Assembly (NCBI GenBank): GCA_963708775.1
Contig: CAVPTI010000020.1
Coordinates: forward strand, 62,001 to 126,000
Length of the DNA stretch: 64,000 nt
Reading direction: 5' to 3'
Source: JAGVSR01 sp963708775
GTDB lineage: Bacteria; Pseudomonadota; Alphaproteobacteria; Rhizobiales; Hyphomicrobiaceae
The notes under the pieces were generated by a model. It was not told where the DNA came from. It saw only the letters and a program-made list of their open reading frames with translations, and did not search any database. Shown piece by piece: positions 18,599 to 28,909 of this stretch. The first letter of the stretch is position 1, and each line of letters begins with the position of its first letter. The position numbers and the translations under genes were made by a program.

Positions 18599-21194
18599 CT
18601 ACCAGCCGGGAGGACGGGCTGGCGGGGGCGCCGGGGCATTCCCTGGCGGCGCCGAAACGGGAGCCCAGGCATCACTAGCTGAAGAGTAAGCTCCGTCCGA
18701 TGTGCTGGACGATGGGCCCGCACCCGCCGGCGTGCCTGTGTCACTCACCTGGAAGCCGATGATCGAATAGGCGTCATCCGGCTCCTCGTTGGGCTTGAAG
18801 GCTTCGAGGATCGACTTGGCTGTCGTTAGGGCCGGCGCGAAGTCCGGTCTTGAGGTTAACTCGGACCAGTTTCAGTCCGGGCGGTACGCGGAAGGGTGCA
18901 GCCGGCTCTTCCGCCAGCGCGCGCTTCATGAAATCGCCGAAGATCGGAGCCGCAACGCCGCCGCCGGTGCGGCCCTTGCCCATGGGGCGTGGCGTGTCAA
19001 AGCCGACAAACACGCCGACGACGAGATCGGGCGTGTAGCCGACGAACCAGGCATCGCGCTCTTCGTTGGTCGTGCCGGTCTTGCCGGCAATCGGCCGGTT
19101 CAACGATTTCAGCACCGTGGCGGTGCCGCGCTGAACAACGCCTTCGAGGATCGACGTCATCTGATAAGCGCTATGCGGGTCGATAATCTGCTTACGATCG
19201 TCGGGGATCTCGGGCTCCGCCTGATTGTCCCATGCCTCCGCCGCGCACCCGGCGCAATCGCGGGCATCGTGCTTCCAGACGGAGCGGCCCCAGCGGTCCT
19301 GGATCCGGTCGATGAGCGTCGCACGCACTTGCTTACCGCCGTTCGCCAGCATGCAGTAGGCGGTGGCCATGCGCAGCAGCGTCGTCTCACCGGCACCCAG
19401 CGACATCGAGAGCACCGGCAGCAAATCGTCATAGATGCCGAAGCGCTTGGCGTACTCGGTGATAATCGGCATGCCGACATCCTGCGCCAATCGCACGGTC
19501 ATCTGGTTGCGTGACTTCTCGACGCCGACGCGGAGCGTTGTCGGACCGAATGACTTTTCCTTGTCGTAGTTTTCCGGCTTCCAAATGTCCTGCCCCGGGC
19601 CTTGATCGATCTCGATCGGGGCGTCGAGGATGATCGAGGTGGGCTTGTACCCGTTGTCGAGTGCGGCGGCGTAGACGAACGGCTTGAACGAGGAGCCTGG
19701 CTGGCGCTTGGCTTGGATGACGCGGTCGAACTGGCTCATGGCGAACGAGAAGCCGCCGGCCACAGCCAGTACGCGTCCGGTATGCGGATCCATGGCGACA
19801 AGCCCGCCGCCGACTTCAGGAATCTGCATCAACGACCAGACGCCGTCGAGTTTTCGCGGATCCTTCGGGGCGATGTAGATCACGTCGCCTGCCGCCAGAA
19901 TGTCGGTGATCGCTTTCGGCGTCGTCTTGGTTGCGGGGACTTTCGCCCACTTAACCTCGGCGAGCGTGATTTCGACCGCTTCGCGATCCTTGGTGAGCGT
20001 ACCATCCTGTTGCCGCGACGGGCGCAGGCCTACGACTGCCTTGTCCTTGCCGGCCTGGAGAACAACGCCTAACCGCCAAGGCAGAATGTCCGACGGAATG
20101 TCGATCGCGCCAAGTGGCACGCCCCAATCGCCCGAAATGTCGATTTTAGACACGGGGCCGCGCCAGCCCTGGTCGCGATCGTAGGACACGAGGCCGTCGA
20201 TGAGTGACAGGCGTGCCATTTCCTGGAGGCGCGGGTTGAGAGTGGTGCGAACCGAGAGTCCACCGGCATACAGTTTTTCTTCGCCGTACTGGGCGTGCAG
20301 CGAACGGCGGACTTCCTCGGCGAAATACTCGGCGGCGAAAATGTGGGCGCCGGACTGGCGAAACTTCACCTCTAGAGGCTTGGCTTTCGCTTCGGTCGCT
20401 TCCGCATCTTTGATGAACCCGTTCTCGGCCATCTGTTCGAGAATCCAATTCCGGCGCTCGGTTGCCTTCTGGCGATTACGGAACGGATGATAGTTATTGG
20501 GCGCCTTGGGCAAGGCCGCGAGATAAGCCGCCTCTTCCAGCGTCAAATCCTTCAACTCTTTATTGAAGTAGTTGAGGGAGGCCGCCGCGACGCCGTATGC
20601 CCCGATGCCCAGGTAGATCTCATTGAGATAGAGCTCAAGGATCTTGTCCTTCGAATAGGCGCGCTCGATGCGAATGGCGAGGATGGCTTCCTTTATCTTG
20701 CGGTCAAAGGTGCGGTCGCTGGTCAGCAGGAAGTTTTTGGCAACCTGCTGGGTGATGGTCGAAGCGCCCTGGATGCTGCCACGGCCCGTCGCTTTCGTTT
20801 CGATGTACTTGATGGCAGCGCGGGCCACGCCCTGCATGTCGATGCCGCCGTGATCATAGAAGCGGGCGTCCTCAGCGGAGAGGAAAGCGGCGATCACACG
20901 TTTCGGAATGGTGTTGATGGGAACGAATATGCGCCGCTCGCGGGCGTACTCGGCGATGAGTGACCCATCATGCGCGTGGATTCGGGTCATCACCGGCGGT
21001 TCATAGCGAGCGAGGCTCTCGTAATCCGGTAGGTCCTTGGAGGCCTCAAACAGAAGCCAGCCGACGGCGGCCGAGACGGCGACGAATGCGACGACGAAAA
21101 GCCCAAAGCTCCAGCCGAGAAAGGTCAGCAGCAGGCTTTTGCGACGCCGCTTTTTCTTCGGTTCTGCCGGTGGCGGGTAAACTGGGGCTCGCAT
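18599..21194 (-). pseudogene. mrcA: Penicillin-binding protein 1A (class A), C-terminus split by a one-base insertion
   Basis: Bifunctional inner-membrane peptidoglycan synthase. An N-terminal Lys/Arg-rich tail and membrane anchor (LLLTFLGWSFGLFVVAFVAV) are followed by the GT51 glycosyltransferase domain (SAEDARFYDHGGIDMQGVAR, GASTITQQVAKNFLL). The transpeptidase domain has SxxK in RQPGSSFKPFVYAA (about residue 500), SxN in EKSRNQMTV and KTG in AGKTGTTNEERDAWFVGYT. The first frame stops at 18774. Near 18828-18834 one extra base shifts the frame, and the other frame adds ILEAFKPNEEPDDAYSIIGF and a Pro/Ser/Ala-rich tail to the stop at 18599-18601. That is the normal tail of alphaproteobacterial PBP1a. 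The rebuilt length is about 864 residues. Catalytic domains lie before the break, so the enzyme should work either way. Confidence 0.88.
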
Positions 21195-21409
21195 GCGATC
21201 CGGGAGTGGCCGCTGGCGTCATCCTGTGACGACGCGGCGGCGGTTAAGGCGACAGGCTCGTGGCACTCGGTCGTGGGGATTGATTAGCCGACTTGCCGCA
21301 GCGCAGCAATGTCACCCAGCCGAACCCTCACAATAGCATAAATTGTGGCACCACGTCGTCCAGCTACCATATTCAACCGCATAGCTCTTCCTTCAGCCGT
21401 CCCTGCCCG

Positions 21410-22762
21410 TCAGCGGGCGGCTTCCGGCCGCTTGGCAAAGTACGCCTCGACTGCCGCGGCGATGGACGCCGCAACCTTCGCCTGCCATGCGACCGACTGC
21501 ATCTGACGCGATTCGTCTGGGTTGCTGACGTATCCCAACTCGACCAGCACTGACGGAGCGTGGGTCTGGCGCAGCACCTTGAAGGCCGCCGCGCGCTCAG
21601 GGTCGCGCGAAAGCGACACATTGGACTTCAAGCTGCGGACAAGGGTGCGAGAAAACTCGGCTGAAAAATTGGCCGTCTCACGTTTCATCAGATCAATGAG
21701 GATGTTTTTGACGTCATCGTTGTCTTCGCCCTTGGCGACATCTAGTCCAGCGATCAGGTCCGATGCGTTCTCTTTCTCTGCGATCGCGCGGGCTTCGGCA
21801 TCGGATGCACGTTCGGACAGGGTATAAATCGTGGCACCCTTAATCGACTGGGCATAGGTCAATTCAATGCTGTCTGCGTGAATAGAGATAAACAGGTCCG
21901 ACTGGGCCTTGCGCGAGATCGCCAGACGATCGCTCAGCGACACGAAGACGTCCCGGGCACGGGTCATGACGACGGTGAAACGGTCGGTGCTTTCGAGCTG
22001 CTCCTGAACGCGCTTTGCGACGGCGAAAACCAGATGCTTTTCCAGCAGGTTACCCGCGCCCACCGCCCCAGGGTCGATCCCGCCGTGCCCCGGATCGATG
22101 ACGATGACGGGCTTATCTTGATCGGCTTTAGGCGGCGCAGCCGGCGCGGGATCGAGGGTGGCTGCGGCAGCGGTCGTCTCCGCCACTTGGCGGCCACCGC
22201 CCGTTCCTTCACCGAATGCGGCTGCATTGCTGGGCCGGAGTTCCACCGTCAGTACGACGCCGGACCCCGAGCGAGCGTTGGTCATCGCGGCCCTGGCAAT
22301 CGTCACCGGTCCGGTCGTATCGAGCACAATGCGCGCCTTGCCCTCCGCGAATTGACCATAGCGGTACGCCTGCACGAGACCGCGACCGTCCCGTCCTGCA
22401 TCCGCGGGCAATGTGAAGCCGACATCAGGAAGATCGATGATGACGCGATAGGGCTGGGCCAATGAATAGACTTCGGCCGTGACGCCGCGGGTGAGCGTGA
22501 GTTGAAACACCGTCTCTTTCTGATCGCCGAGAACATCCACCGCAGTCGCCTCGGAGACGTGGGAGGTTGGGACGAGTTCTGCCTGGATACGAGTCTTCTT
22601 TTCAACGACGGTTTCGGCGCGCGTACTGGTGGCCAGCCACTGAAAAATGACAGGCAGTTCGCTTTGGGCGATCACGTCGGTCGGGCCAAGCCATGGGAAG
22701 GCCGCCGCGGCGAGTGCGGCGGCGACAACGGCTCGAACAGGTTTCGGAAGGCCCCCCGGCAT
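21410..22762 (-). CDS. amiC: N-acetylmuramoyl-L-alanine amidase (AMIN + Amidase_3)
   Basis: A 450-residue periplasmic zinc amidase that cuts peptide stems from glycan strands during division and wall turnover. A signal peptide (VVAAALAAAAFPWLGPTDVIAQ) is followed by an AMIN domain (about 75-185: FQLTLTRGVTAEVYSLAQPY, RIVLDTTGP), an Ala/Pro linker and the Amidase_3 domain (about 228-440). Zinc ligands are in VIDPGHGGIDPG, the Glu of NLLEKHLVF and SIHADS; the catalytic Glu is in LVELGYVSN. It lies 215 bases upstream of the PBP1A gene on the same strand, the usual alphaproteobacterial order amidase-PBP1A-prfB. Confidence 0.93.
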   Translation of the reverse strand: MPGGLPKPVRAVVAAALAAAAFPWLGPTDVIAQSELPVIFQWLATSTRAETVVEKKTRIQAELVPTSHVSEATAVDVLGDQKETVFQLTLTRGVTAEVYSLAQPYRVIIDLPDVGFTLPADAGRDGRGLVQAYRYGQFAEGKARIVLDTTGPVTIARAAMTNARSGSGVVLTVELRPSNAAAFGEGTGGGRQVAETTAAAATLDPAPAAPPKADQDKPVIVIDPGHGGIDPGAVGAGNLLEKHLVFAVAKRVQEQLESTDRFTVVMTRARDVFVSLSDRLAISRKAQSDLFISIHADSIELTYAQSIKGATIYTLSERASDAEARAIAEKENASDLIAGLDVAKGEDNDDVKNILIDLMKRETANFSAEFSRTLVRSLKSNVSLSRDPERAAAFKVLRQTHAPSVLVELGYVSNPDESRQMQSVAWQAKVAASIAAAVEAYFAKRPEAAR

Positions 22763-23637
22763 CTTCCTGCGCTTATCCTTGGTTTGTGGAAAAAGATCAG
22801 AATCTGCCGCAGCTTAACAAATAATTTGCCGTTCCGCTCCAGGCTGTACGTTCGGTTGGTGGCCTGTGGTCAGCTTAACACGCTTGTCACCGGGACCGCG
22901 AACCCGTTACACTTCCTATGCGTTCTGTTTCTCCGCGCCTCGTCGGAGCCGATGGAAGACGCGCGCCAGACCCCTAAGCCATTGTGTGGAAACGCAATTA
23001 TTGGCCAGGATCTGGGCGGCGACGTCGACTGGCCGGCCGTTCGATCAGACGGGTGTTCGCGCGGATCGGCGAAGAACTGGAAGAGTTCTCGAGCGGCGGC
23101 CACCTCCCTGAGCCCAAGGAGCGTTGCCGGACCCACGGTCCTCTCAAGTTTTTTTAACCGAAACGGCCGCGCCGCGACGGAACGGACGCGCTGTCCATGC
23201 CTGCGGCTCGCTCGGGGCCCGTTGAAAGGGGGCCCTAGAGCCGCATCCCTGAAGGTGCCTGTCGCGATGAGCGACGCGTGGTGCCCTGCCCCATGAACCC
23301 GCCTACCGGCAAGCTATGGCGAGCCGGCGCAGGCCAACGTGAACTTCGAGAATGCCCTTTTCTAGCGCACTCAATCCGAAAGCCACGACGCTCTCCCGAG
23401 CCGATGGCTTGCGCCGCCCGGCTGGCCCAGCCGGAGAGCGCATGCGCGCAGCTTTGTCACTTGGGCCTTGCGACTCCCCTGCTGGGAGCCGGCCGCAAGG
23501 CCTTGAACCCGACATTTCACCCCATCATCCGTCAACCTCACCCACTTTGCGCGCCCACGGCATCTTGATGGTCGAAGGAGGCTTTGAGCCTTCTACCGGC
23601 CCTATGCCAAGCCGGCGCCGCCCAAGGAACTCGGCAC
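22763..23637 (+). promoter_or_regulatory. Long intergenic region: rne promoter and 5' leader
   Basis: About 875 bases separate the amidase start from the RNase E start, with no gene I can support. The amidase promoter must lie at the left end, in an AT-richer stretch around 22795-22830 (cttaacaaataatttgcc). The rest is GC-rich with several possible stems, e.g. CGCTCTCC (23389-23396) complementary to GGAGAGCG about 35 bases later. RNase E genes in other bacteria control themselves through long leaders that the enzyme cuts. A similar role is possible here, but no known leader motif is recognised. Confidence 0.5.
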
Positions 23638-26632
23638 ATGTCCAACAACAAGATGCTTATCGATGCGACGCATCCGGAGGAGACCCGGGTCGTCGTTCTA
23701 CGTGACGGCCGCGTAGAGGAATTCGATTACGAGAGCGCCGCACGCAAACTGCTGCGCGGCAATATCTACCTCGCCAAGGTGACCCGCGTGGAGCCATCGC
23801 TCCAGGCGGCCTTCGTCGACTATGGCGGAAATCGCCACGGCTTCCTGGCCTTTAACGAAATCCATCCGGACTACTATCAGATCCCGATGGCCGATCGGCA
23901 GGCGCTTCTCGAAGAAGAAGCCGCAGCGGAAGCGGCAGAGGAAGCGGCGGCGGATGCACATGCCGAACGCATGGCGCGGCGCCGGCAGCGCGGCCCGCAG
24001 GGCGGTCAGCGTCGTGAGCAGGCTCCTGGAACCGGTGAACAGCCGGGACTTGCCCGCGATCAGCACGACCAGGATCACGGCCATGGCGATCACGATCATG
24101 ACGAAGGCCAAGACGATCCGCGCCACACGGTCTTGGCACATGACGCACACGGCGCCGACGATCTGATTTCCGAAGATTTGCCGGAACCTGAAGTGGTCGG
24201 CGGGTTCGAGCCGTCGCACGATCATGAGGAGGCGGACCCCGGGGATCTGGAGGGCGATGACCTCGATCGAGACGACCAGGACGACCATGCGGCTGCTGAG
24301 ACAGATGCTCCGACCGCCATCGGCCTCGTCGAGAACGAGACCGTGGAAGTGGTCGCTGCCGCACCTGCCGAGCCCGAAACCGTCGAGACGGGTTCGGAGG
24401 ACGCGCTTGAAGAACTGCCTTCACGCCCTCGCCGCCGCCCGCGCTCATACAAGATCCAGGAAGTTATCAAGCGGCGCCAGGTGATCCTGGTGCAGGTCGT
24501 CAAGGAAGAGCGCGGCAACAAAGGCGCGGCGCTGACCACGTATCTGTCGCTCGCCGGCCGTTACACCGTACTGATGCCGAACACGGCACGGGGCGGCGGG
24601 ATCAGCCGCAAGATCACCAACCCGCAGGACCGCAAGCGTCTCAAGGCCATCGCCGCGGAACTCGACGTGCCGGAAGGCATGGGGCTCATCATTCGCACAG
24701 CGGGGGCTGCGCGGACCCAGCAGGAAATCAAGCGAGACTACGAATACTTGCTTCGCCTTTGGGAAAGTGTGCGCGACCTGACGCTGCAGTCGACTGCGCC
24801 GAGCCTGGTCTACGAGGAAGGCAACCTGATCAAGCGTTCGATCCGCGACCTATATAACAAGGACGTGGAAGAGGTCATCGTTGCCGGCGACGTTGCGCAC
24901 GGAGAAGCACGCGATTTCATGCGCATGCTGATGCCGAGCCACGCCAAGAATGTGCTGCTGCACTCCTCGGCAGAGCCGCTGTTTAACAAATACGGCATCG
25001 AGCGTCAGCTGAACGCAATGTTCAGCCCGTTCGTGACGCTGAAGTCGGGTGGCTATCTCGTTATCAACCAGACCGAAGCGCTCGTTGCCATCGACGTAAA
25101 CTCGGGTAAGTCGACCCGTGAATTCTCGATCGAGGAGACCGCCTACAATACGAACCTCGAGGCTGCCGACGAAATTGCGCGCCAGTTGAAGCTGCGCGAC
25201 CTTGCGGGCCTCATCGTCATCGACTTCATCGATATGGAGGAGAAGCGCAACAACCGCTCCGTGGAGCGGCGACTTAAAGATGCGCTGCGCTTCGACAGGG
25301 CTCGCATTCAGCTCGGCCGGATTTCACATTTTGGCTTGATGGAGATGTCGCGTCAGCGGCTGCGTACCGGCGTGCTGGAGGGGTCGACGACCCAGTGCCC
25401 GCACTGTCAGGGCACGGGGATCATCCGCTCGACCGAGAGCGTGGCGCTCGCCGTTCTGCGCGGTATCGAGGATGCGCTGATGGCTGGGCACCCCTCGTCG
25501 CTGATCGCCACCACCACGGCGCAGGTCGCGCTCTACATTCTCAACAACAAGCGCAAGTTCATCACGGAACTGGAAGCGCACCACGGCATCTCGATCTCGG
25601 TCCAGGCCAGCGACAAGCTGCAGGGTGCCAATTTCACCATCGAAAAGACGCAGGCGCGCACCGATGCGCCACCACGCCGGAGTGAACGGACCGCGGTCAA
25701 CATGGACTGGGGCTTTGAAGGCGAAGACGACGGTGTCGCCGAGTCCCACGATGACGAACGCCCTGCTGCTTCGGACGGTGTTCGGTTCATCGGCGAAACC
25801 GATGACGAAGATGCTGAGCCAGATCGTCCGCGTATCCGCGAGGGTCGCGGTGGTCGCGATGAAGGGCGTGGTGAAGCTCGCGGCGAGGGCCGGGAAGCAC
25901 GCGACAATGGCAATGGCGAGGATGGTGGCCGTGGCCGCCGCCGTCGGCGCCGTCGTGGGAGGCGCGGTGGCGAACGCAGCGGACGTGGCGAGGAACGCGC
26001 AGACGATCGCGGCGCAGATTCGAGCCGTTTCGAATGGGCCCGACACCGATGATGGAGACGAGGGCGATGACTTCGGGCCGGAGACCGTGGGTGAGGCGGA
26101 ACTGATCGAAACAGCCGGTGAAGAGGCCAGCTTTGAAGATCGTGGTCCCGCACAGGCGGGAGATGGCGGCCGGGACGGTGATCGGGGTGGCCGCCGCCGG
26201 CGTCGCGGGCGCCGGGGTGGACGCCGTGGCCGCGGACGTGATCGGGATCAGAACGGCGCGGCTGGTGCCGGCCCTGAAGATGCCAATGGCTATCCCGTCC
26301 GTGCGCACGTAACGGAAGACTTCGTGGACGATTTCGCCGGTCCAGCCGGCGTCGATACCGACCCCGAATCAAGCGACAACAAGGGCTCCAACACACGGTT
26401 GCCGGTCTACGAAGCGCCGGCTTTCCGTACGCCGCCATATGTCGAGCCTGACGCACAGCCCGATCCCGTTGTGAACGCCGCTCCGCGTCGGCGCGTCACC
26501 GAACCGACGACAAGCGAGCCGAAAATCGAGCGGGTGGTCGTGACGCCAGATCAGGCTCAGGCAGCGGCTTCAGAAACCGTAAGCGAGCAGCCTGTTCGCA
26601 AGGGCTGGTGGCAGCGCCGTTTAGGCACCTAG
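23638..26632 (+). pseudogene. rne: Ribonuclease E, C-terminal tail split by a one-base insertion
   Basis: Endoribonuclease that starts mRNA decay, processes rRNA and tRNA, and scaffolds the degradosome. Start ATG 23638 (MSNNKMLIDATHPEETRVVV) follows AAGGAA. The S1 domain (ARKLLRGNIYLAKVTRVEPS) carries an insert of about 190 residues rich in His, Asp and Glu (from about 95 to 285). After it come the 5'-sensor and DNase I-like regions (AIDVNSGKSTREFSIEETA, VIDFIDMEEKRNNRSVERRL) and the zinc-link TQCPHCQGTG. The Arg/Gly-rich tail breaks near 26036-26041 (gggccc). The next frame continues DTDDGDEGDDFGPETVGEAE to KGWWQRRLGT, the typical end. The rebuilt length is about 997 residues. The catalytic half lies before the break. 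A terminator follows. Confidence 0.93.
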
Positions 26633-26671
26633 CGATCCTGTCGCACGCGCGGGAGTTGCAAACGACCAGAG

Positions 26672-26697
26672 AACCGGGCCTCGTGCCCGGTTTTTTT
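26672..26697 (+). terminator. Intrinsic terminator of rne
   Basis: AACCGGGC (26672-26679) pairs with GCCCGGTT (26685-26692), the stem running into a run of seven T. It lies 40 bases after the rne stop codon. Confidence 0.93.
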
Positions 26698-27047
26698 GTT
26701 CTGGTTGAACCACTTAAGCGATTGGGCGTCGGCGGCTAGTCCGCCTTGCACTTGTGGTCGCACTGCGCCGCCCGAGGGTTCTAGGCGTCAAACTTTCACC
26801 ATAAGGTCCCGGCTGTTGGCGGTCGTCGTGCAGTGTTCGCATCTCGTGTGCAGCGCAGCAGACCAATGCCGAACGGGGGAGGGATCAGTCAAACACGAGT
26901 GAGGCAACAGGTTATCTCGACCGTTGCTGTGCGCCGTCGATGGCGAATAACTCGGGCAAGACTTCAAAGAACAGCAACAGCTGTCGCGATCTTCTCTCGA
27001 ATGCCGGAACACCGGCACAGTCAGACGATAAAAAAATCGGAGTAACC
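26698..27047. other. Intergenic region before the M15-like gene
   Basis: About 350 bases without a supported gene. A Shine-Dalgarno-like CGGAGTAA precedes the ATG at 27048, and the 20 bases before it are A-rich (gataaaaaaatcgg). The promoter of the next gene must lie here; I cannot place its -35 and -10 boxes with confidence. No RNA gene is evident. Confidence 0.5.
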
Positions 27048-27623
27048 ATGAGCACTCGTTTTCTGTCGATCGCCGCCGCCCTTGCTGGCGTCGTCGCCCT
27101 CTCGGCCACCGGTGCCGAAGCCCGGCCGCACTCGGATAAGACGTGGGCAGGGGCCGACCGGCCGTCGATCGCAAAGAACTACACGGTGAAGTCGAACTCC
27201 CGTTATGCAGCTAAATCGAAGGGAAAGCGTACGGCGAAGTACGGCAAGAAGCGTAACTACGCCGGCAAGAAGGGCCTGAAGTCGCGCTCGTTCACGAACT
27301 ACGCTTCGGGGGGCACGTCGCGGTCGTGCCTTCAGCCGCAGGCCCGTGCTCTCCTTAATCGCATTGAAGGCCAGTTCGGCTCCGTCTCGATCATATCGAC
27401 CTGCCGAGCCGGTGCGGTGATCGCCACCAGCGGCAAGCCGTCGAAGCACCGTTACGGTCTGGCCATTGACTTCGATGCCGGTGGCCGCAAGGGCGCGATC
27501 GTCAACTGGCTGATCAAAAACCATCACTCGGGTGGCACGATGACCTATCGCGACATGAGCCACATCCACGTCGACATCGGCGCTCGATTCGTGTCGCTCA
27601 GCGCCAACAGCGGCCGCGGCTGA
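27048..27623 (+). CDS. Secreted M15/DUF882-like D,D-peptidase
   Basis: A 191-residue exported protein with a signal peptide (FLSIAAALAGVVALSATGAEA, cleavage near residue 25), then a Lys/Tyr/Ser-rich basic stretch (AAKSKGKRTAKYGKKRNYAG) that may bind wall polymers. The domain from about 90 has SKHRYGLAIDFDAGG, holding the zinc His and Asp, and MSHIHVDIG with the third His, the arrangement of YcbK/M15-type peptidases that cut peptidoglycan peptides. Both cysteines (SRSCLQPQ, IISTCRAG) could pair. ATG 27048 has CGGAG upstream. A strong terminator follows the stop. Confidence 0.8.
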   Translation: MSTRFLSIAAALAGVVALSATGAEARPHSDKTWAGADRPSIAKNYTVKSNSRYAAKSKGKRTAKYGKKRNYAGKKGLKSRSFTNYASGGTSRSCLQPQARALLNRIEGQFGSVSIISTCRAGAVIATSGKPSKHRYGLAIDFDAGGRKGAIVNWLIKNHHSGGTMTYRDMSHIHVDIGARFVSLSANSGRG

Positions 27624-27651
27624 TTTTTCAGCCCAGTTGTCGGTCAACGAC

Positions 27652-27688
27652 AAAGAGGGGGAGGTGGCGATGCTGCCTCCCCCTCTTT
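27652..27688. terminator. Strong intrinsic terminator, possibly bidirectional
   Basis: A perfect 13-bp stem, AAAGAGGGGGAGG (27652-27664) with CCTCCCCCTCTTT (27676-27688), has an 11-base loop. The run of T is short because the stem itself ends in A and T, so it could work on both strands. It lies about 30 bases after the M15-like gene. Confidence 0.88.
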
Positions 27689-27755
27689 GCATGTCCAAAG
27701 GTTAAGGCGGATTAAGCCCTCGCATTAGGCGGCCTTTTACCGCGATCGACTACTC

Positions 27756-28775
27756 ATGGATGCACTCATGGGAGCAGTCGGAATGCGCACCATTCAAAAT
27801 TTGACCGAGTTCCAAGGACGTAGCGGCTTGCTGGCGTGGAGCCTACTGCTAGCGCTGTATGCTTGGTTCTTTGTCTGGTTCGGCATCCAGCAGCCGTTCG
27901 AAATTGATGTCGGCAAGCTGAATGGGGCAGTATTTCTCATCTGCCTGATGGCGGCGATCCTGCTGGCGCTGTCGGCGGCAAAGCAGCGCCAGGCTGGTGG
28001 CCAAAGGTGGCAGGGGGCCGTGTCGGGCGCTCAGCTCTTCATGGCTGGCTGGCTATTCCTGTTACTTTTCACACTGTGCGGCTCGGTTCTGACATACATG
28101 GGGCAGGCCGTGACTGCGCCGCTGCAAGACCACACCTTTGCAGTCGCCGACGCCGCGCTCGGCCTGGACTTCGTAGGCTTTCACGCCTGGGTTGGAACGG
28201 TGCCGCTTCTGCCGGAGGCGATGTATGTCGCCTACAACAGCTGCCTCATACAGTTCCTGATCGTTTTTCTTGCCTGCGCCGTGACGCTCGATAGGGAAAA
28301 CGCGGCACAACTGTGCTCGCTGCTCGTCTTGACCATTGTTCCGACCATTGTGTTCGCAACGTTGTGGCCGGCACTGGGATCATGCGTCTATTACGAGCCG
28401 GTGGCTGAGCCTTTCTCGCATCTCAACCCGTTGGCATGCCGCGAATACCTCCCGCACGTGGAGAGCCTGAGAAACGGCACGTTCCAAACCTTCGACGTCA
28501 CCCAGACCATGGGGATCGTGACGTTCCCGTCATTTCACACGATCATGGCCATCATCGCCACCTATGCCGTTCGGCACTACAGATGGCTGTTCGTCCCGTT
28601 CGTGCTGCTGAATACGGTGAACATCCTTTCGACCGTGCCCTTAGGCGGCCACTACTTCGTAGATGTCTTTGGCGGGGCGGCCATCGCGCTTTCGGCAATC
28701 GCCATCGTGCGGTGGAATGCCGCCCGGCTGCCTGTCGCAAACGTCCACGGCGTCGCGTCGGCGGCAGGAGCCTGA
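27756..28775 (+). CDS. PAP2/AUR1-like membrane phosphatase or phosphotransferase
   Basis: A 339-residue protein with about six to eight membrane helices. The PAP2 motifs are near the C-terminus: TFPSFHTIMAI (about residue 254) and PLGGHYFVDVFGGAAIAL (about 290). They carry the catalytic histidines and Asp seen in lipid phosphatases and in AUR1-type inositol-phosphoceramide synthases. Likely substrates are membrane lipid phosphates or a phosphosugar-lipid. Start ATG 27756 is tentative, since ATG 27768 and 27783 are also in frame. It stands alone between two terminator-bounded genes. Confidence 0.8.
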   Translation: MDALMGAVGMRTIQNLTEFQGRSGLLAWSLLLALYAWFFVWFGIQQPFEIDVGKLNGAVFLICLMAAILLALSAAKQRQAGGQRWQGAVSGAQLFMAGWLFLLLFTLCGSVLTYMGQAVTAPLQDHTFAVADAALGLDFVGFHAWVGTVPLLPEAMYVAYNSCLIQFLIVFLACAVTLDRENAAQLCSLLVLTIVPTIVFATLWPALGSCVYYEPVAEPFSHLNPLACREYLPHVESLRNGTFQTFDVTQTMGIVTFPSFHTIMAIIATYAVRHYRWLFVPFVLLNTVNILSTVPLGGHYFVDVFGGAAIALSAIAIVRWNAARLPVANVHGVASAAGA

Positions 28776-28909
28776 TGCGGGGTGGCCGAAGGCGGCTTGG
28801 TTCGTCCGAGTCCTTGACTATCTAAAGGAAGCGGGGCTGTGTTGCGACCGTTCGGCGGTGCCTTCGCGCTTGCCGATATTTGGGCTCAATTGTGGGCGAA
28901 CGGTTGCGC

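Noticed and set aside
24288..26456. Several long minus-strand frames opposite rne
   Set aside because: They are antisense to repetitive Arg/Gly/Glu codons of RNase E; low complexity and no start signals.
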